The notes under the pieces were generated by a model. It saw nothing but the letters and a program-made list of their open reading frames with translations. It searched no databases and had not been told where the DNA came from. A program made the translations under genes and the position numbers. Shown here piece by piece: positions 8,247 through 18,581 of a stretch of DNA of 38,431 bases. Position 1 is the stretch's first letter. Every line of letters starts with the position of its first letter. Location of the stretch: NCBI GenBank assembly GCA_004297225.1, contig SCUI01000006.1, positions 1 to 38,431 on the forward strand, written 5' to 3'. Source of the DNA: Lysobacteraceae bacterium. Lineage in GTDB: Bacteria > Pseudomonadota > Gammaproteobacteria > Xanthomonadales > Xanthomonadaceae.

Positions 8247-8982
8247 TCGCCTGCGCCCGCGGACCTGGCTGCTGGCCGGGCTCGCCGTTGCGGCCGCAGC
8301 CGGCTGGCTGCTGGCGCTCGCCGGGGTCGGTGCGCGGGCGCGCGTGTTGCCCGCGGATCCGGCGTTGCTGCAGCCGCTGCCGCAGGCGCCGGCCGCCGCC
8401 GCACCGCGCCTGCTGCCGCTTGCCCGCTACGACGCCGCGGTCTCGCGGCCGCTGTTCGCCAACGACCGCCGCCCGCACCCGTTCGTGCTCGACGCCAGCG
8501 CCGACGGCGGCGAGGCGCGCGGCGGCTCGAGTTTCGAATACATGCTCACCAGCGTGCTGATCGCGCCTCCGCTGCGCCTGGCCATCGTCCAGCCCGAAGG
8601 CGGCGGCGATGGCATCCGCGTGCGCGAAGGCGCGTCGGCGGATGAATTCCCCGAATGGCGACTGGTCGAGCTGGCGCCGCGCAGCGCGGTCTTCGAAGGC
8701 CCGGGCGGCCGCCGCACGCTGGAACTGCGCACCTTCGACGGCACCGGCGGCGAACCGCCCAGCCACGCGCCGGGTGCCGCGCGCCAGCCGCCGCAGCCGC
8801 GTCCGGTCCCGCCATCGCCGGAAGACCCGATGGCCACGGACGCCGCCGAGCCGGCGCCAACCCAGGTGCAAAACCAGGCCGAGGCCATCCGCCAGCGCAT
8901 CGAAGCGCGCCGCGCGCAAATGCGGCGGGAAGCCCTCCAGTCCACGGCCCCCGCCCGGAAACCCGTAGAGTCCGACCCATGA
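8236..8982 (+). CDS. xpsN: GspC-type connector protein XpsN
   Basis: This 248-residue protein sits where Xanthomonas has xpsN, whose product links the inner-membrane platform to the secretin XpsD and acts as the GspC equivalent. Seen here: a short cytoplasmic N-terminus, a membrane helix at about residues 12-32, and a Pro/Ala linker. Then comes a region of about 100 residues that looks like the GspC homology (HR) domain, from LARYDAAVSRPLFANDRRP to about residue 170. The C-terminal tail is Pro/Gln/Arg-rich and probably disordered. No PDZ domain is present, unlike E. coli GspC. It overlaps gspM by 11 bases and gspD by four (ATGA). The GspC role is inferred from family knowledge and position. 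Confidence 0.8.
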   Translation: MRLDRLRPRTWLLAGLAVAAAAGWLLALAGVGARARVLPADPALLQPLPQAPAAAAPRLLPLARYDAAVSRPLFANDRRPHPFVLDASADGGEARGGSSFEYMLTSVLIAPPLRLAIVQPEGGGDGIRVREGASADEFPEWRLVELAPRSAVFEGPGGRRTLELRTFDGTGGEPPSHAPGAARQPPQPRPVPPSPEDPMATDAAEPAPTQVQNQAEAIRQRIEARRAQMRREALQSTAPARKPVESDP

Positions 8983-11210
8983 CCCGCCATTCCACGACCG
9001 TCCGTTCCCTCGCTGCCGCCCTGCTGTGCGGGCTGCTGGCCGCCTGCGCCAGCGTCGGGCCGCCGACGATCCAGCGCGGCGCCGATCCGCTGGCCGGGCG
9101 GGCGCCGCCGCCGGCCACGGTCGTCGCGGGCGACGCCGCCGCAGCGGCAGCGGACGAGGGTCCGGTACCGGTGGTGCGCCGCGGCACCGGCCGGGTGATC
9201 GACGTCGACGCGGCCAGGACGCCGCTACCCAGCCTGGCCGGCACCACCGGCGCGGCCAGCTTCAACTTCGAGGGCGAGTCGCTGCACGTCGTGATCAAGT
9301 CGATCCTCGGCGACATGCTCGGGCAGAACTACATCGTCGCCCCCGGCGTCTCCGGCACCGTGACCATCTCCACGCAGAAGCCGGTGAGCCCGGCCGAGGC
9401 GCGCGACATGCTGGAGATGATCCTGGGCTGGAACAACGCGCGCATGGTGTACAGCGGCGGGCGCTACAACATCGTGCCCGCCGACCAGCCGCTGGACGGC
9501 AGCGTCGCCCCGCGCACCGGCCCGGCGGCGAGCGCCCGCGGCTGGGAAACACGGGTGGTGCCGTTGCAGTTCATCTCGGCCACCGAGATGGAGAAGATCC
9601 TGCAGCCGTACGCGCGGCCCAATGCGATCGTCAACGTCGACGCCGGGCGCAACGTCATCACCGTCGCCGGCTCGCGCCTGGAACTGGAGAACTACCTGCG
9701 CACGATCGACGTTTTCGACGTGGACTGGATGGCGTCGATGTCGGTCGGCGTGTTCCCGCTGCAGTCCGGTCGCGCCAGCGACGTGGTCGAGGACCTGGAG
9801 AAGGTGTTCGGCGAACAGAGCAAGTCGCCGGTCGCGGGCATGTTCCGCTTCATGCCGCTGGAGGCGGCGAACGCGGTGATGGTGATCACCCCGCAGGCGG
9901 CGTACCTGGACCAGATCGGCGAATGGCTGGAACGCATCGACGGCGCCGGCGCCGGCCTGCAGCTGTTCTCCTACGAGCTCAAGTACGTCAAGGCCAAGGA
10001 CCTGGCCGATCGCCTGGCGGAAGTGTTCGGCGGCAGCGGCAGCCGCAACGGCCGCGGTGGCGGCGGCCTGATGCCCGGCCTGCAACCGACGGAAATCCGC
10101 GATGGCGGCATCGAAGGCGATTTCACCAGCAGCGCGGCGGTCGGCGGCGGCACCAACCGCAGCGACGGCGACGTCGGCGGCGGCCTGGGAGAGGGCACGC
10201 TGCAGCTGGATCCCTACCAGCCCGGCAATGGCGCCGTGACCCTCAACGTGGACGGCGACCAGGTCGGCGTGTCGGCGGTGGACGAGACCAACACGCTGCT
10301 GGTGCGCTCCACGGGCCAGGCCTGGCGTTCGATCCGCGACGTCATCGAGCGCCTGGACGTGATGCCGCTGCAGGTGCACATCGAGGCGCAGGTGGCCGAG
10401 GTGCAGCTCACCGGCGACCTGCGCTACGGCGTCAACTGGTTCTTCGAACAGGCGGTGGACACGCCGCTGGAAGAGGGCGGTGCCGGCTTGCCCAGCGCGC
10501 TCGGCCGCGGCATCTGGGGCGACATCGCCGGCAGCATCCGCCCGGCCGGCGCCACCAACCCGGGCCTGGCCTGGACCTTCCTCGGGCGCAACGCCGCGGC
10601 GGTGATCAGCGCGCTGGACGAGGTCACCGACGTGCGCCTGCTGCAGTCGCCATCGGTGCTGGTGCGCAACAACGTCGAGGCCACCCTCAACGTCGGCACC
10701 CGGATCCCGATCCAGTCGGTGTCGTTCTATCCTGGCGGCGACGGCAGCACCTACAGCCAGGTGCAATACCTGGACACCGGCGTGATCCTGAAGGTGCGCC
10801 CGCGCGTCACCCGCGACGGCATGGTGTTCCTGGACCTGGTCCAGGAGGTCAGCTCGCCCGGCGCGGTGCCGTCGAGCTGCGCATCGAGCGCGGCCAACTG
10901 CAACGTGCCGATCAACACCCGCAGGCTGAAGACCGAGGCCGCGATCCAGAGCGGCGACACCGTGCTGCTCGCGGGGCTGATCAGCGAAGGCACGGACAAG
11001 GGTTCTTCCGGCGTGCCCGGGCTGAGCCGGCTGCCGCTGATCGGCTCGCTGTTCGGCAGCCAGCACCAGGGCAGCAATCGCAGCGAAGTGATCATCCTGC
11101 TGACGCCACAGATCGTTCGCGATCCCGCGGAGTCGCGCGACCTCACCGACGAGTACGGCCGCCGCTTCCGCGCGATGGAGCCGCTCTACCGGCAGCCGCC
11201 GCGGCAGTGA
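8979..11210 (+). CDS. gspD: Type II secretion outer-membrane secretin GspD/XpsD
   Basis: GspD forms the outer-membrane channel of the secretion system. It has 743 residues from ATG 8979. The N-terminus is a lipoprotein signal peptide with lipobox LLAAC and Cys23, as reported for XpsD. N-terminal N0 to N3 domains follow. The N3 region holds a Gly/Asn-rich loop at about residues 350-425. The secretin core runs from about residue 440 to 725, with LLQSPSVLVRNNVEATLNVG, the VPGLSRLPLIGSLFG stretch and EVIILLTPQIV, all standard secretin motifs. It is last in the xps gene order; no pilotin gene is visible nearby, and the lipid anchor may replace one. Confidence 0.95.
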   Translation: MTRHSTTVRSLAAALLCGLLAACASVGPPTIQRGADPLAGRAPPPATVVAGDAAAAAADEGPVPVVRRGTGRVIDVDAARTPLPSLAGTTGAASFNFEGESLHVVIKSILGDMLGQNYIVAPGVSGTVTISTQKPVSPAEARDMLEMILGWNNARMVYSGGRYNIVPADQPLDGSVAPRTGPAASARGWETRVVPLQFISATEMEKILQPYARPNAIVNVDAGRNVITVAGSRLELENYLRTIDVFDVDWMASMSVGVFPLQSGRASDVVEDLEKVFGEQSKSPVAGMFRFMPLEAANAVMVITPQAAYLDQIGEWLERIDGAGAGLQLFSYELKYVKAKDLADRLAEVFGGSGSRNGRGGGGLMPGLQPTEIRDGGIEGDFTSSAAVGGGTNRSDGDVGGGLGEGTLQLDPYQPGNGAVTLNVDGDQVGVSAVDETNTLLVRSTGQAWRSIRDVIERLDVMPLQVHIEAQVAEVQLTGDLRYGVNWFFEQAVDTPLEEGGAGLPSALGRGIWGDIAGSIRPAGATNPGLAWTFLGRNAAAVISALDEVTDVRLLQSPSVLVRNNVEATLNVGTRIPIQSVSFYPGGDGSTYSQVQYLDTGVILKVRPRVTRDGMVFLDLVQEVSSPGAVPSSCASSAANCNVPINTRRLKTEAAIQSGDTVLLAGLISEGTDKGSSGVPGLSRLPLIGSLFGSQHQGSNRSEVIILLTPQIVRDPAESRDLTDEYGRRFRAMEPLYRQPPRQ

Positions 11211-11215
11211 CGACG

Positions 11216-12067
11216 ATGGCGTCGCATGCGCTGCCGGTGGTGCTGCTGCCGCTGGGCAGCGACGACGACGCGCTCGACGCCTGCCTCGCCGCGCTCGATG
11301 CGGGAACGCCCGCCGGCACCCGGGTGTGGTTGGCCGACGATGCGCAGGCCGGGCCGCGCGGCCTGGCGATCGTCGAACACTGGCTGCAACGCACTGCGCT
11401 GGCCGCGGACTACAGCCGCCGCCAACGCGGCATCGGTGAAGTCGCCCACCTGGAAGAAGCCCTCGCGGCCTGCGGCGACGCCGACGTCGTCGTGCTCGCC
11501 GCCGACGCGATCCCGGCGCCGGGCTGGTTGCAGCAGTTGTCCGCGTGCCTGGCGCGCGATGCAGCCATCGCCACCGCGACACCATGGTGCAACGCCGGCG
11601 AAGCCGCGGCCTGGCCGAGCATCGGCGAAGTTTCACCGGTGCCGGCGGACCTCGCGCGCATCGCCGAGGCGTGCGCGGCGATGCCGCCGCGGCACCCGGA
11701 ACTCCCCACCGCGATCCCGCACGCGGTTGCATTGCGCGGCAGCGCGCGCCGCCGCGCCGGCGGCCTGGATGCAGCCAGTTATGCCTCGTGGTACGCGGCG
11801 CTCGCCGACCTGTCGTTGCGCGTGGCCGGCATGGGCTGGCGGAATGCCTTGTGCGAAACCGCCTTCGTCGCGCGCGGCGGCGAAGGCGTGCCCGACGACG
11901 GCGACCTCGACCTGCTGGCCGCGCGCTGGCCGGGCTGGCACGCGCGGCTCGCCGCGTTCCTGATGGAGGATCCGCTGGCCGCGCTGCGCACGGAGCTGTC
12001 CCGGCGCCTGGCCGATGCCGGCGGACCCCAGGCGCAGGCGCAACTGCCCTTCACGGAGGCACGATGA
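11216..12067 (+). CDS. Glycosyltransferase family 2-like protein, possibly degenerate
   Basis: This 283-residue soluble protein looks like a shortened family 2 (GT-A fold) glycosyltransferase. The opening VVLLPLGSDDDALDACLAAL resembles the GT2 nucleotide-sugar strand and helix. The site that usually carries the metal-binding acidic motif reads VVLAADAIPAPGWLQQLS, where an NSD- or DxD-type triplet would be expected. Activity is therefore doubtful. ATG 11216 is six bases after the gspD stop; an in-frame GTG at 11207 is possible. Its end overlaps the next glycosyltransferase gene by four bases. Being coupled to both neighbours suggests co-expression with the secretion operon. The acceptor and donor are unknown. 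Confidence 0.65.
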   Translation: MASHALPVVLLPLGSDDDALDACLAALDAGTPAGTRVWLADDAQAGPRGLAIVEHWLQRTALAADYSRRQRGIGEVAHLEEALAACGDADVVVLAADAIPAPGWLQQLSACLARDAAIATATPWCNAGEAAAWPSIGEVSPVPADLARIAEACAAMPPRHPELPTAIPHAVALRGSARRRAGGLDAASYASWYAALADLSLRVAGMGWRNALCETAFVARGGEGVPDDGDLDLLAARWPGWHARLAAFLMEDPLAALRTELSRRLADAGGPQAQAQLPFTEAR

Positions 12068-12912
12068 ACACCCCGGAGGCGGGCATCGCCGCCATCGTGG
12101 TCACGCATTGCAGCGGCTCGACCATCGACGCCTGCCTGGCGCGGCTGCGCGCGGCCCATGGCGTCACCGCGATCCGCGTGGTGGACAACGCTTCCGAGGA
12201 CGACACGGTGGCGGTGGTGCAACGACACGCGGCCGCCGACGAGCGGCTGCGCTTCGTCGCCAATCCGGACAATCCGGGATTCGCAACGGCCTGCAACCAG
12301 GGCGTAACCCACCTCGACGATGCCGCCGCCGGCTGGCTCGTGTTCGTCAATCCCGATTGCCTGGTGGAAGCGGACACGCTGGCGCGGCTGCGCGCGCACG
12401 CGGCGGTGCCGGAGAAGGACGCATTGCTCGGTGCCGACCTCGTCGATGCCGACGGCGTGCCGGACGGCGCGGCGCGACGGCGCGACCCGGACTTCCTGGC
12501 GATGTTGCGGCACCCCTCGGCGATGAAGCTGGAGGTGCCGCGCGAACCGATGGGCGCACTGCAGCCGGTGGACGCGGTGTCCGGTGCGCTGATGGTGCTG
12601 CCGCGCAGGTTGTTCGAGCGCATCGGAGGCTTCGACGCGGGCTACCGGCTGCACGCGGAGGACCTGGACCTGTGCCGTCGCGCACGCGAGGCGGGCGGCC
12701 TGGTCGCGGTGGCCAACGACGTGCGCGTGATGCACCTGCGCGGCGTGTCCTCGCGCGCGCGGCCGCTGTTCGTCGAATGGCACAAGCACCGCGGGCTGTG
12801 GCGCTACTTCCGCAAGTTCGAAGCCCCGCGCCGCGGCCCCCTCGTCCGCGCCGCCGTTTTCCTCGCGATCGCCCTGCATTTTCCGATTGCGATTGCCAAA
12901 AAGCTCTTTTGA
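12064..12912 (+). CDS. Glycosyltransferase family 2 (rhamnosyltransferase-like)
   Basis: A 282-residue inverting GT2 enzyme of the type that adds a sugar to polysaccharide or lipid-linked chains at the cytoplasmic face. Conserved parts: AIVVTHCSG at the N-terminus, the acidic VVDNASEDDTV, NPDNPGFATACNQGV and the donor/metal motif LVFVNPDCLVEADTL. Further on are VSGALMVLPRRLFERIGGF and the catalytic-base-like HAEDLDLCRRAREAG. The C-terminus has a short hydrophobic stretch and a basic end that may touch the membrane. The start is ATG 12064 in an ATGA overlap with the preceding gene. Its substrate cannot be told from sequence. No other polysaccharide genes are near. Confidence 0.85.
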   Translation: MNTPEAGIAAIVVTHCSGSTIDACLARLRAAHGVTAIRVVDNASEDDTVAVVQRHAAADERLRFVANPDNPGFATACNQGVTHLDDAAAGWLVFVNPDCLVEADTLARLRAHAAVPEKDALLGADLVDADGVPDGAARRRDPDFLAMLRHPSAMKLEVPREPMGALQPVDAVSGALMVLPRRLFERIGGFDAGYRLHAEDLDLCRRAREAGGLVAVANDVRVMHLRGVSSRARPLFVEWHKHRGLWRYFRKFEAPRRGPLVRAAVFLAIALHFPIAIAKKLF

Positions 12913-13000
12913 CGCGGATAGAAGCGGACCAGGAAGAATTTACATATCTGGCTTCATCCGCGTAGATCGTTTTTCTGATCCGCCCTGATCCGCGTCCAAA
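12908..13000. repeat. Imperfect inverted repeat between convergent genes
   Basis: Left arm 12908-12934 and right arm 12974-13000 pair imperfectly over about 27 bases, each built from units close to ACGCGGAT and GCGGA(C/T). A further ATCCGCGTA unit lies at 12956-12964. It overlaps the last codons of the glycosyltransferase gene and lies just beyond the end of pyrF on the other strand, so it could serve as a two-way terminator. It is related in design to the repeat at 13843-13925. Confidence 0.6.
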
Positions 13001-13004
13001 GTAT

Positions 13005-13820
13005 CTAACGGTAGCTGTTGATCTCGTCGCGGAGGGCCTGGGCGGCGGTGGCGGCGGCGGTGGCGTAGTCGTCGCCACTGGAGGCGTAGAGGATGGCGCG
13101 GGAGGAGCTGACCACGAGGCCGGTGCCATCGGCGGTCTTCGCGTTGGCGACGACCGCTGCGACGTCGCCGCCCTGGGCGCCGACGCCGGGGACCAGGAAC
13201 GGCAGGTCGCCAACCACGGCGCGGACCTCGTGCAGCTGCTCCGGCCAGGTCGCGCCCACCACCAGCATGCAGTTGCCCAGCGTGTTCCACTCCCGGGCCA
13301 CGGTCTCGGCCACGTGCTGGTACAGCGGCAGGCCGTCGGCGGCGACGATGTCCTGGAAATCGGTCGCGCCGGGATTCGAGGTGCGGCACAGCACCACCAC
13401 GCCCTTGTCGCCGCGCTCCAGGAACGGCAGCAGCGAATCGCGACCCAGGTACGGGTTTGCCGTGACTGCGTCGGCGCGGTAGCGATCGAAGGCTTCGGCG
13501 GCGTAGTGCCGGGCGGTCGAGCCGATGTCGCCGCGCTTGGCGTCCAGGATCACCGGGATGCCCGGGTGCGCATCATGGATGTGCGCGACCAGCCGTCGCA
13601 GCGCGCCTTCGGCGGCCAGCGCGGCGAAGTGCGCGATCTGCGGCTTGAAGCAGCAGGCGAACTCCGCGGTGGCGTCGACGATGTCGCGGCAGAAGCCGAA
13701 CACCGCGTCCTCGTCCCTGGCGAACCTGGCCGGGAACTTCGCCGGCTCCGGATCCAGCCCCACGCACACCAGCGAATTCGCCTTGTCCCACCTGCGCCGC
13801 AGCGCCTCCATGAAGTTCAT
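13005..13820 (-). CDS. pyrF: Orotidine 5'-phosphate decarboxylase, type 2
   Basis: PyrF decarboxylates OMP to UMP, the last step of de novo pyrimidine synthesis. The protein has 271 residues, which fits the longer type 2 family rather than the roughly 235-residue E. coli form. The catalytic motif DAKRGDIGSTARHY holds the Asp-Lys pair. SLVCVGLDPEPAKFP near the start and FLVPGVGAQGGDVAAVV near the end form the phosphate-binding parts. ATG at 13820 is preferred: AGGGAGA lies just upstream, and the longer GTG reading from 13847 would begin inside a repeat element. It lies downstream of ettA on the same strand but is separated from it by that repeat. Confidence 0.94.
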   Translation of the reverse strand: MNFMEALRRRWDKANSLVCVGLDPEPAKFPARFARDEDAVFGFCRDIVDATAEFACCFKPQIAHFAALAAEGALRRLVAHIHDAHPGIPVILDAKRGDIGSTARHYAAEAFDRYRADAVTANPYLGRDSLLPFLERGDKGVVVLCRTSNPGATDFQDIVAADGLPLYQHVAETVAREWNTLGNCMLVVGATWPEQLHEVRAVVGDLPFLVPGVGAQGGDVAAVVANAKTADGTGLVVSSSRAILYASSGDDYATAAATAAQALRDEINSYR

Positions 13821-13842
13821 GCCGGGTCTCCCTTGATTTTTT

Positions 13843-13925
13843 GCCACGGATTACACGGATGAACACGGATAGAGCAAAACAATATCAAAAGGCTTTATCC
13901 GTGTTCGTCCGTGTTCATCCGTGGC
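13843..13925. repeat. Inverted repeat of CCACGGAT / CACGGAT units
   Basis: Left arm 13843-13871 and right arm 13896-13925 pair over about 29 bases, with one single-base indel and two substitutions. Each arm holds three spaced copies of a (C)ACGGAT unit about 10 bases apart. The 24-base centre is AT-rich. It lies between the ettA stop and the pyrF start, where it may end ettA transcription. Repeats of this TCCGTGTTCATCCGTGG type are known to me from several bacterial genomes; no encoded function is visible. Confidence 0.75.
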
Positions 13926-13940
13926 TGAAACGCTCTTGGC

Positions 13941-15602
<1,662 letters not shown>

Positions 15603-15691
15603 TGGAGCTCCGTCAGGACGAGCGGCGGCGCCTGCGCGAGGGCAGGGCCGGAAGAATCGGGATGCCGCCGATTATAGGCGTTCGGGCGTGT

Positions 15692-16732
15692 TCAGGCCTG
15701 TCCGCCAGCCAACTGCAGCGCCAGGCTGCCCAGCGCGACCGCGGCCCAGACCCCGAGCCCGAGCAGGATCGGGCGCGCACCAGCGGCGCGCATCCTGCGC
15801 AGGTCCGCCGACAGGCCGATCGCGGCCAGCGCCAGCACCATCATCGCCACCGCGGCGACGTGCAGCCAGGGCAGCCACGCGGCGGGGACAAGGCCCACGG
15901 TGCGCAGCGCCGACGCCACCAGGAACCACAGGATGAACCACGGGAACACCTTGCCCAGGCGGGGCCGCGGCGCGCCCGCGGTGTCGCCGCCGCGCTCGCC
16001 GCGCCAGGCGACCAGCGCCGCGAGGACGACGCAGATCGGCACGATCATCGTCGCGCGGGTCAGCTTGACGATGGTGGCGTAGTCGCCGGCGGCCGCGCTG
16101 TAGGCATATCCCGCCGCGACCACCGAGGAGGTGTCGTTGATCGCGGTGCCGGCCCACAGGCCGAAGCCCGCGTCGGACAGCTGCATCAGGTGGCCCAGCG
16201 CCGGGAACAGCAGCACCGCGACCAGGTTGAACAGGAAGATCGTCGAGATCGCGAACGCGGTCTCGTGGTCCTGCGGACGGATGATCGGCGCAACCGCGGC
16301 GATCGCCGAACCGCCGCAGATGGCGGTGCCGACACCGACCAGCACGGTCAGCTTGCCCGGCACGCGCAGCAGCCGCCCCAATGCCCAGGCCGAGAGGAAG
16401 GCCACCGCCAACGTGCCCAACATCACCGTGAGCGAATCGAGTCCGGTGCGCGCGACCTCGCCGAAGTCCAGGCCGAAACCCAGGCCGACGATCGACCACT
16501 GCAGCACCTTCTTGCCGGTGAAGCGGATGCCGGGATCGAAACGGGGGCCCGGCGCCAACACCGCACGCACCAGCACGCCGAGCACGATCGCGGCCACCGC
16601 GGCGCCCAGCAGCGGCGCAAGCGCGCCGATGCCCCACGCGGCCAATGCCACCAGCGCCGCCAGCCCGATTCCCGCGAAGATGCCCAAATGCCGTCCGCCA
16701 AGGCCGCCGGCCGTGCCGGCGAAGGTCGCCAT
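15692..16732 (-). CDS. YeiH/UPF0324 family putative sulfate exporter
   Basis: A 346-residue integral membrane protein of the UPF0324 (YeiH, PSE) family. It has about ten hydrophobic segments, the first at roughly residues 15-60. Family motifs seen: [38 protein letters not shown] and [16 protein letters not shown]. The transported substrate is not settled for most members; sulfate and small sulfonates have been proposed. No cys or tau genes are near to support that. It lies upstream of ettA with a gap of 89 bases and is divergent from glyA. GGGAG lies just before the ATG. Confidence 0.88.
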   Translation of the reverse strand: MATFAGTAGGLGGRHLGIFAGIGLAALVALAAWGIGALAPLLGAAVAAIVLGVLVRAVLAPGPRFDPGIRFTGKKVLQWSIVGLGFGLDFGEVARTGLDSLTVMLGTLAVAFLSAWALGRLLRVPGKLTVLVGVGTAICGGSAIAAVAPIIRPQDHETAFAISTIFLFNLVAVLLFPALGHLMQLSDAGFGLWAGTAINDTSSVVAAGYAYSAAAGDYATIVKLTRATMIVPICVVLAALVAWRGERGGDTAGAPRPRLGKVFPWFILWFLVASALRTVGLVPAAWLPWLHVAAVAMMVLALAAIGLSADLRRMRAAGARPILLGLGVWAAVALGSLALQLAGGQA

Positions 16733-16771
16733 TCTGCGGGCTCCCGGCGGCCCGCGACACCCCCCGCGGGC

Positions 16772-16777
16772 TACAAT
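16772..16777 (+). promoter_or_regulatory. Candidate -10 element for glyA
   Basis: TACAAT at 16772-16777 lies 35 bases before the glyA start, inside the 80-base divergent gap with the yeiH-like gene. No clear -35 hexamer is visible, which is common in high-GC relatives. No riboswitch-like structure was recognised in the gap. Confidence 0.4.
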
Positions 16778-16812
16778 CGCGGGACCCCCGTCGACCCCAT
16801 CCGGAGTGCCAG

Positions 16813-18081
16813 ATGTTCCCGCGCGACGCCCGCATCGAAGGTTACGACCCCGAACTCGCCCAGGCGATCGCCGACGAGCGCCGCCGCCAGGAAGACCACG
16901 TCGAACTGATCGCCAGCGAGAACTACGCCAGCCCGCGGGTGATGGAGGCGCAGGGCAGCGTGCTGACCAACAAGTACGCCGAGGGCTACCCGGGCAAGCG
17001 CTACTACGGCGGCTGCGAATACGTGGACGTGGCAGAGCGCCTGGCCATCGAGCGCGTGAAACAGCTGTTCGGCGCCGACTATGCCAACGTGCAGCCGCAT
17101 TCGGGCTCGCAGGCCAACCAGGCCGTGTACCTCGCGCTGCTGCAACCGGGCGACACGATCCTGGGCATGTCGCTCGCCCACGGCGGCCACCTTACCCACG
17201 GCGCCAAGGTCAACATCAGCGGCAAGCTGTTCAACGCCGTGCAGTACGGCGTCGACGACGAAGGCCTGATCGACTACGACGAAGTCGAGCGGCTTGCCGT
17301 CGAGCACAAGCCGAAGATGGTGGTCGCCGGCTTCAGCGCGTATTCGCAGGTCATCGACTGGGCGCGTTTCCGCGCCATCGCCGACAAGGTCGGCGCCTGG
17401 CTGTTCGTGGACATGGCCCACGTCGCCGGCCTGGTCGCCGCCGGCGCCTACCCGAACCCGGTGCCGCACGCGCACATCGTCACCTCGACCACCCACAAGA
17501 CCCTGCGCGGCCCGCGCGGCGGCATCATCGTCGCCAGCCGCGCCGCCATGGGCGAGGCGGCCGACGAGATCGAGAAGAAGCTGCAGTCGATCGTCTTCCC
17601 CGGCATCCAGGGCGGCCCGCTGATGCACGTGATCGCGGCCAAGGCGGTCGCGTTCAAGGAAGCGCTGGAGCCGGAGTTCACCGCGTACCAGCAGCAGGTG
17701 GTGAAGAACGCCCAGGCGATGGCGAAGACCATCATCGCCCGCGGCTACAAGATCGTCAGCGGCGGCACGCGGAACCACCTGATGCTGGTCGACATGATCG
17801 GCAAGAACATCACCGGCAAGGACGCGGAAGCCGCGCTCGGCCGCGCCCACATCACCGTCAACAAGAATGCGGTGCCGAACGATCCGCAAAAGCCCTTCGT
17901 CACCTCGGGCCTGCGCATCGGCACCCCGGCCGTCACCACCCGCGGTTACAAGGAGCCCGATTGCGTGGCGCTGGCGAACTGGATCTGCGACGTGCTCGAC
18001 AACCCCAACGACGGCAATGTCATCGCCGGGGTCAGGGACAACGTCACGAAGCAGTGCGCGCAGTTTCCGGTCTACGGCTAG
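16813..18081 (+). CDS. glyA: Serine hydroxymethyltransferase
   Basis: GlyA interconverts serine and glycine with tetrahydrofolate and supplies one-carbon units. It is a cytoplasmic PLP enzyme of 422 residues, the usual length. [20 protein letters not shown] and [20 protein letters not shown] are signature segments. The PLP lysine is Lys229 in [17 protein letters not shown] at 16803-16806 sits six bases before ATG 16813. In relatives it is followed directly by nrdR. Here a small gene with repeats lies between them, and the left heptad repeat begins seven bases after the glyA stop. Confidence 0.97.
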   Translation: MFPRDARIEGYDPELAQAIADERRRQEDHVELIASENYASPRVMEAQGSVLTNKYAEGYPGKRYYGGCEYVDVAERLAIERVKQLFGADYANVQPHSGSQANQAVYLALLQPGDTILGMSLAHGGHLTHGAKVNISGKLFNAVQYGVDDEGLIDYDEVERLAVEHKPKMVVAGFSAYSQVIDWARFRAIADKVGAWLFVDMAHVAGLVAAGAYPNPVPHAHIVTSTTHKTLRGPRGGIIVASRAAMGEAADEIEKKLQSIVFPGIQGGPLMHVIAAKAVAFKEALEPEFTAYQQQVVKNAQAMAKTIIARGYKIVSGGTRNHLMLVDMIGKNITGKDAEAALGRAHITVNKNAVPNDPQKPFVTSGLRIGTPAVTTRGYKEPDCVALANWICDVLDNPNDGNVIAGVRDNVTKQCAQFPVYG

Positions 18082-18087
18082 GAGCAG

Positions 18088-18118
18088 GAGCGGGAACAGG
18101 GAACAGGGAACAGGGAAT
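18088..18118. repeat. Left heptad repeat of the four-helix cassette
   Basis: GAGC followed by four GGGAAY units separated by a single A, that is, 7-base periodicity ending in GGGAAT. It begins seven bases after the glyA stop codon and is the inverted partner of 18545-18575. Confidence 0.85.
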
Positions 18119-18162
18119 GGCGGGATTGGCGAGGTCGGGGGTGCAGGGAGGCACCCGGAGAC

Positions 18163-18579
18163 ATGGTTACGGATTTTCGTGATTTGCGGGTTTGGGAGGA
18201 GTCGATGGTATTGACCGAGCGCGTTTATGAGTTGGTCCGCGACTTTCCCGCGGACGAACGCTTCGGTCTTTCTTCACAGATCAAGCGTGCAGCTGTCTCG
18301 GTGCCTTCGTGCATCGCTGAAGGCAATGCGCGCCGCTCGACCCGCGATTACCTGCGCTTTCTTTCGATGGCCACCGGCTCGCTGGCCGAAGTGCAGACCC
18401 AGATCCTGCTGTCGGCCCGGCTCGGCTTCGCCGCGCCGGCCGCGGCTGACGCCTGCCTGGCCCAACACCGTTCCGTCGCTATGCTCTTGCAAGCCCTGGT
18501 CAAGTCGTTGAGGAGCAAATCCTCCCAAGTCGCGACCACCTGCAATTCCCCGTTCCCCGTTCCCCGTTCCCGCTCTTAA
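18163..18579 (+). CDS. Four-helix-bundle protein (23S rRNA intervening-sequence protein family)
   Basis: A 138-residue protein of the S23/IVP family (TIGR02436 type), the fold shared with Avd accessory proteins of diversity-generating retroelements. The family signature is clear: [50 protein letters not shown] and a third helix with [16 protein letters not shown]. Its molecular role is unknown; members are mostly small helical proteins that may bind nucleic acid. The last residues, [10 protein letters not shown], are encoded by the right heptad repeat and are not part of the conserved fold. The stop TAA is two bases before the nrdR start. GGAG and AGGGAG lie 2 and 12 bases before the ATG. Confidence 0.88.
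   Translation: MVTDFRDLRVWEESMVLTERVYELVRDFPADERFGLSSQIKRAAVSVPSCIAEGNARRSTRDYLRFLSMATGSLAEVQTQILLSARLGFAAPAAADACLAQHRSVAMLLQALVKSLRSKSSQVATTCNSPFPVPRSRS
18545..18575. repeat. Right heptad repeat of the four-helix cassette
   Basis: The reverse complement reads GAGC plus four GGGAAY units spaced by G, an inverted match to 18088-18118 with three A-to-G differences. It encodes the last residues of the four-helix protein and leaves only pyrimidine-rich DNA before nrdR. Confidence 0.85.
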
Positions 18580-18581
18580 CC

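Larger units (their letters stand above)
18088..18575. mobile_element. Candidate cassette: four-helix-bundle gene with heptad inverted repeats
   Basis: A 488-base unit lies between glyA and nrdR. It is bounded by 31-base inverted repeats (18088-18118 and 18545-18575) that differ at three G/A positions and are built from GGGAACR heptads. Inside is one small gene for a four-helix-bundle protein. Solo or paired copies of the same repeat occur at 28981-29069 and 33138-33168. I see no transposase and no clear target-site duplication, so mobility is an inference from structure and from position in an otherwise compact operon. Confidence 0.5.

Noticed and set aside
13821..13847. Longer PyrF from GTG 13847
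   Set aside because: It would begin inside the inverted repeat, while ATG 13820 has a proper ribosome site and matches the family N-terminus.
16733..16812. Glycine riboswitch before glyA
   Set aside because: The gap is 80 bases and shows no glycine-aptamer pattern.
18076..18087. Target-site duplication of the four-helix cassette
   Set aside because: Bases outside the left and right repeats do not match each other, so no duplication can be claimed.
18088..18575. CRISPR-like array
   Set aside because: The repeats are 7-base tandem units without unique spacers and with no cas genes nearby.
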